Positions 63,455-64,000 of a stretch of 64,000 nucleotides of DNA are shown here, one piece after another. The stretch's first letter is position 1. Each line of letters starts with the position of its first letter. The position numbers were made by a program, and so were the translations under genes. The notes below the pieces were generated by a model. The model did no database searches, was not told the DNA's origin, and saw only the letters and a program-made list of their open reading frames with translations. The DNA lies in assembly GCF_032362555.1 (NCBI RefSeq), contig NC_083512.1:11210001-11274000 (forward strand), in the 5' to 3' direction. This DNA is from Amyelois transitella (taxonomy: Eukaryota > Arthropoda > Insecta > Lepidoptera > Pyralidae).

Positions 63455-63715
63455 GGTGTGGTTCCCGGCACCAATACAAAAGAGAATAGGACCGCTCCAT
63501 CTCTTTCCCATGGATGAGTATCGTAAAAGGCGACTAAGGGATAGGCTTACATACTTGGGATTCTTTTTTTTTTGGCGACGGGCTAGCAACCTGTCACTAT
63601 TTGAATCTCAATACTATCTTGGAGCCAAATAGCTGAGCGTGGCCTATCAGTCTTTACAAGACTGTTGGCTCTGTCTACCCCGCAAGGGATATAGACGTGA
63701 TTATATGTATGTATA
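63455..63715 (+). mobile_element. SINE-A, full length
   Basis: From GGTGTGGTTCCCGGCACCAA to GATATAGACGTGATTATATG, ~40 bp from the LamG1 exon acceptor. 63716-64000 is intron sequence with a family E-like scrap (GTGAAGGTTGAGCC) and nothing else recognised. Confidence 0.87.
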
Positions 63716-64000
63716 TATGTTAAAGGAGGAGATTTTAAGAAAAATCCGGAGGTTAACCGATAAGAGCCATCTTCCGGCGATGACATGGCCACAGGAGACG
63801 TTTTTCGAGAGTCAAAAAGGGAGACCTGTTGGAAAAAGCTAACGCCAAGATGTTTTTCCTCACCGTAAGAACAACAGTTAGTATACTACTACATTCTGAG
63901 TTATTGATACTTGGTCGAGTTAGTATTTGAATTTGGGCTCTTAATGGATTCGACCGACGAAGCTCCTAGTCTTGATAAACAGGTGAAGGTTGAGCCTAGA

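Overview
This is nuclear DNA from an insect, almost certainly a moth or butterfly. The genes have many short GT-AG exons in AT-rich introns. Their proteins are clearly insect: moesin, a ZAD zinc-finger protein, odorant receptors and neurexin-IV. Introns and spacers are packed with the short retroelements typical of Lepidoptera. I named repeat families for this report only. SINE-A is a roughly 260-bp element that, in + orientation, starts near GCCGTGTGGTTCC and ends near GGGATATAGACGTG. tRNA-SINE has an A-box/B-box head. Families B to H are other dispersed repeats.

Layout. (1) 448-6591, + strand: the last nine coding exons of Moesin (510 residues; the first ~70 lie off the left edge), then a probable long 3' UTR to ~8450. 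(2) 9816-15112, - strand: an eight-exon ZAD plus five-finger C2H2 gene, convergent with Moesin. (3) 16041-20939 and 26094-33556, + strand: two tandem odorant receptor genes (404 and 408 residues) with matching exon phases, separated by 5 kb of repeats. (4) 33557-37139: a spacer nearly free of SINEs, possibly including the neurexin 3' UTR. (5) 37140-63414, - strand: twenty exons of Neurexin-IV (980 residues), from the end of LamG1 through the transmembrane segment and cytoplasmic tail. The N-terminal part lies beyond the right edge.

The genes are not an operon or pathway cluster. Moesin (a membrane-actin linker) and neurexin-IV (a septate-junction receptor whose tail carries a 4.1/FERM-binding site) are both cell-cortex proteins, but their proximity need not mean anything. 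The two receptors are a local gene duplication.

The most unusual structure is at 43758-47593. There, 33 copies of a 116-bp unit carry the last 88 bp of a neurexin-IV LamG3 exon, its splice donor and 28 bp of intron. The array is bounded by a 9-bp microhomology. Three other partial exon duplications in the window, two in Moesin and one more in neurexin-IV, have the same polarity: the exon tail plus donor is copied downstream into the intron. Also notable are a mariner element broken by three later insertions, a duplicated 5S-rRNA-like SINE, several perfect fold-backs, and a GC-AG intron in one receptor.

Exon boundaries were derived by hand from reading frame, splice signals and phase continuity. 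All proteins were recognised from memory of the families; no search was run.
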